40,935 nucleotides of DNA from Candidatus Pacearchaeota archaeon (GTDB lineage Archaea; Nanobdellota; Nanobdellia; Pacearchaeales; GW2011-AR1): the NCBI GenBank assembly GCA_018304985.1, contig JAGVWP010000030.1, forward strand, positions 1 through 40,935, given 5' to 3'. The notes under the pieces were generated by a model, which did not search any database, was not told the origin of the DNA, and saw only the letters and a list, made by a program, of their open reading frames with translations. Position 1 is the stretch's first letter. Each line of letters opens with the position of its first letter. This document shows positions 38,366-40,935 of the stretch, one piece after another. Position numbers and translations under genes: made by a program.

Positions 38366-38428
38366 TGTAAAATAATATATCCTAAAGGATATACTGTCTT
38401 TTGGAAAAGATTATAACTAATAAAAATG

Positions 38429-39391
38429 TTACTCGTCTCTGAAAAATTCATGATTAAGATTAAATATCAACTCGCCTATTTTATATAGCTCAAGGAAGAT
38501 TGAGTATACATTGTGTGAAACAAGACTGTTCTTTAGTTTGTTTTTTCTTAATTTATCTTTATATTCATCAATTGTTTCATAAACTTCGTTTGTTAATTGA
38601 ATAAGTTTTTCAAAATCAAATTTCCTATACAAAGAAGAAGAGCGTTCAATAAAATCATTGGCTTTTTTAAGATATTTTACTGTTTCAGAGTTTATTATCT
38701 CTTTATTTTTATGATAATTTTTAGCTATATCAAAATATCTATCTCCAATAGACTCTAATATTAAAATAAACTCATGATAATTAAGAGTTTTTTTAGGATC
38801 TTCATGCCCAAAGGAGATTAATATTTTTATGCAAAAATCATTGGTTTGATTTATTAATCTTTCAACAAGATAAGCTTCATCAAATATATCTTTGTTTTTT
38901 GAAAGAGCTTCATAAATCTGCTCTGACTGATGCATTAAATGAAAGTATAATTTATTAAAAACATTATCGAATTCTTTTGGATTTAATTTAGTGCTTTCAA
39001 TTACTGTAGCATAATTTTCATTCTTATCTTTTCCAATTTCCCAAAGCTGCATTCCAATCAAATGATCAAATGTATTTTTAATCATATCAAGCTCTTTTAT
39101 TTCTTTCCCTCTGTGCAAGACTACATGATTGGGGGTGTAGATTACTTTTATATTTTTATAACCCATTCGGTAAAGCATAGCTATTATTTTTGTTGAAAGA
39201 GGATAGAGTTCAGTTATATTCAGTTTTGCACTTTCTTCTTTAATTAGGAGAGATGTTTTTATTTTTATAGAATCTCCTTGTTCCTCAACATTAACTTCTT
39301 GGCCTTTTATCAGCTTAAACTTCTTAACCCAATTCATTGGAAGAGAAACAGAAAGTGTTGCAGGACCTGATCGAATTATTTTTCTTATCAT
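38429..39391 (-). CDS. AbrB-PhoU phosphate uptake regulator
   Basis: The 320 residues begin with an AbrB-type domain, RKIIRSGPATLSVSLPMNWVKKFKLIKGQEV (about 2-32), followed by two PhoU-like helical repeats (about 120-220 and 220-310). This fusion is typical of archaea and controls phosphate uptake genes. Its promoter is shared with the divergent gene at 39522. No Pst genes are in the window. Confidence 0.87.
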   Translation of the reverse strand: MIRKIIRSGPATLSVSLPMNWVKKFKLIKGQEVNVEEQGDSIKIKTSLLIKEESAKLNITELYPLSTKIIAMLYRMGYKNIKVIYTPNHVVLHRGKEIKELDMIKNTFDHLIGMQLWEIGKDKNENYATVIESTKLNPKEFDNVFNKLYFHLMHQSEQIYEALSKNKDIFDEAYLVERLINQTNDFCIKILISFGHEDPKKTLNYHEFILILESIGDRYFDIAKNYHKNKEIINSETVKYLKKANDFIERSSSLYRKFDFEKLIQLTNEVYETIDEYKDKLRKNKLKNSLVSHNVYSIFLELYKIGELIFNLNHEFFRDE

Positions 39392-39521
39392 CTTAACATA
39401 AAACCTCTATTCTATCATGAAAAACAAGTATATAAATTTTATCAATATATCGTCTGTATATCTATATGTATATCTATTATACTTTAAAAATAATTATATA
39501 GTATTGATGATTATTATTAGT

Positions 39522-40067
39522 ATGGACACTAAATTAGAACAAAAGCTTAAAGATTTTTTGAAATCAATAAATGAGCATGGTGATAGTTATAGGGGCGATC
39601 CTGATATGGACTATGACCGGATTGGACTTTATTGCGGATGGTTAGGTGAAATCAACTCTAGCATGAGAGAATTAGCAGAAAGATTAAATAAAAAAGAATT
39701 ATCCTGCTTATTAGATGCTGTTGAAGGTGTGTCTTCAATAAAATATTTTGTATTTGGGACTCCTTATGGAAGCGGATATGGAATAAGGCCTGTTCTTGAA
39801 ATTACAAGAAATGTTTTTGAAAGGGGGGATAGGCTGGGAAGTGAAGAAAATAGAGTTGCATATGTTTCTGCTTTAGGCGAGATTTATAAAAAAACAAGAG
39901 AACAAGCAGATCCCAAATATTATTATAATGGTGAAGAAGACAAGAAAATTAATGGATATGTTCGGGAATTAAATCAAAACCTTGATGAAAAAAGATCTTC
40001 TGAAGTTTTGAGGATTATCGAGGAATTTATGAGAAAAAACTTTAGTAAAGAGGAAAAAAATGAATAA
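39522..40067 (+). CDS. Hypothetical protein upstream of a HAD hydrolase
   Basis: The ATG at 39522 is preferred over 39417, because TTATATAG lies 25-30 bases before it. The 181 residues are helical and charged, with FVFGTPYGSGYGIRPVLEIT (about 75-94) as the most distinctive stretch. No family is recognised. The end overlaps the HAD gene by eight bases, so the two are translationally linked. Confidence 0.65.
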   Translation: MDTKLEQKLKDFLKSINEHGDSYRGDPDMDYDRIGLYCGWLGEINSSMRELAERLNKKELSCLLDAVEGVSSIKYFVFGTPYGSGYGIRPVLEITRNVFERGDRLGSEENRVAYVSALGEIYKKTREQADPKYYYNGEEDKKINGYVRELNQNLDEKRSSEVLRIIEEFMRKNFSKEEKNE

Positions 40068-40935
40068 AATACTAACTGACTTTGATGGAGTTCTCTTAAG
40101 AACTGAATTTGCAAAAGCTGCAGAATGGTTTATAGCATCTTTAAGAATACAAAGCAGAATTTCAGATGATTTTATTAAAGAATTGGAAGAAAAGAGACAA
40201 GATGTTCTTGCTAAAGTCAAAGAAACATGCAATCAATATCAAGAGGAATTTGAAAGAGTAACTAATCTAGCAGGAATGTCAAGAAAAGATACCAGAGATG
40301 CTGTCTGGAAATTAACTTGCTATAATGGTAAGAATTATACTCCTAAAGATTTAGAAAGAATTAGAGGAAGTATAAAAAATCCAATTGAAGGTTATTATTC
40401 TGAAAGAATTGAAGGAAATATAAGATTTTTCCAAAAAGCTAAGCAGAGTGGATTAGAATTGGGATTAATAACTCAAGCAAGAAAAGAAGAGATTAAAGGG
40501 CTTTCAGGTGAACAAAGACTTTCCCTTAATGATTTGTTTAGAAGATTAGAATGCACTGGAGATGATTTTTACAAAGAAATGGGAAAGAAAGATGATCCTT
40601 ATGCCCTGTATGTAGATAAAAAAGTAGTTGGTTATGGATGTTTATGTAGCTCTCTGAGTGTTAATCCTTGGGAAACAATTACATTTGAAGATTCTGAAAG
40701 CGGGGTTAGTGCTGCAAATTCTGCAGGGGTAGTTTGTGTTGGTGTTAAAGATGAACACAATAAACAGAACTTATCAAAATCAGTTTTAGTTGTTCCTTGT
40801 GATTTAGATGTTTTAACCAATAATGAAGCAATGAGTGTTCTTAGAAACGAAAGTCCTAAAGAATTTATATTGTATGCTAATGATTATCTTAGAAGAACAG
40901 GTTTGCAGCCTGAACTAAGGGAGGATTATAAAAAA
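40060..40935 (+). CDS. HAD-superfamily hydrolase (3' end beyond the window)
   Basis: The 292 visible codons begin MNKILTDFDGVLLRTEFAK, with HAD motif I DFDGV. LGLITQARKEEI (about 146) gives motif II, KKDDPYALYVDKK (about 176) the Lys of motif III, and TFEDSESGVSAANSAGVVCV (about 207-226) motif IV. It looks like a phosphoglucomutase/phosphatase-type enzyme; the substrate is unknown. No stop occurs before the end of the window, so the gene is incomplete. Confidence 0.85.
   Translation, partial: MNKILTDFDGVLLRTEFAKAAEWFIASLRIQSRISDDFIKELEEKRQDVLAKVKETCNQYQEEFERVTNLAGMSRKDTRDAVWKLTCYNGKNYTPKDLERIRGSIKNPIEGYYSERIEGNIRFFQKAKQSGLELGLITQARKEEIKGLSGEQRLSLNDLFRRLECTGDDFYKEMGKKDDPYALYVDKKVVGYGCLCSSLSVNPWETITFEDSESGVSAANSAGVVCVGVKDEHNKQNLSKSVLVVPCDLDVLTNNEAMSVLRNESPKEFILYANDYLRRTGLQPELREDYKK

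Overview
This window looks like chromosomal DNA from an AT-rich archaeon, most likely a DPANN lineage such as Woesearchaeota or Pacearchaeota. The archaeal evidence is the diphthamide genes (dph2, dph6), the wyosine synthase Taw1, an AbrB-PhoU phosphate regulator, a tRNA-Arg gene with an intron after position 37, and many promoters with a TATA box about 22-28 bases upstream of a leaderless ATG. Genes are short, closely packed and often overlap by 1-8 bases. The lineage is inferred from gene content and style, not from a marker gene.

Layout. 1-9.6 kb: the start of sufB, a MraZ-like regulator, a flavin reductase, a Cys-cluster HTH regulator, a double-domain ThyX-like protein, Taw1, a VIT-type iron/manganese transporter, a VapBC-like pair, a 2Fe-2S ferredoxin and a PC4-like protein. 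9.6-16.6 kb: a split dph2 with an unrelated gene between its halves, a DUF1858/A-type Fe-S carrier fusion, superoxide dismutase and a secreted metzincin protease. 16.6-22 kb: thioredoxin reductase, a complete two-gene insertion sequence with 8-bp target duplication, a DedA/VTT membrane protein and a restriction-modification island (cytosine methylase, endonuclease, Vsr). 22-29.2 kb: a glutamine amidotransferase overlapping dph6, HtpX, LemA, a Tat lipoprotein, the tRNA and a half-length rubrerythrin. 29.4-36.2 kb: a one-direction cluster of small Cys-rich membrane and exported proteins, led by a membrane-anchored HTH regulator and ending with a lycopene-cyclase-like protein, TrmO, DUF302 and DUF5676. 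36.2-40.9 kb: a coiled-coil protein, a second membrane-anchored HTH regulator, an orphan tRNA 3' half, AbrB-PhoU, and a truncated HAD hydrolase.

The genes share an Fe-S, redox and metal theme (SufB, A-type carrier, ferredoxin, Dph2, Taw1, SOD, TrxR, VIT, the Cys-rich cluster) and a translation-modification theme (Dph2, Dph6, Taw1, TrmO).

Most interesting: (1) the Cys-rich cluster at 29.4-33.9 kb, in which three proteins end in MVGGC; (2) an interspersed intergenic element of about 100 bp with a small hairpin, eight copies in this window; (3) a second repeated element shared by the sodA promoter and the Cys-rich cluster; (4) a recurrent CTTAAC...GTTAAG operator at sufB and at a membrane-anchored regulator; (5) the split dph2 and the amidotransferase-dph6 pair; (6) a tRNA 3' half with no visible 5' half. 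All function calls come from reading motifs by eye; no database search was run.
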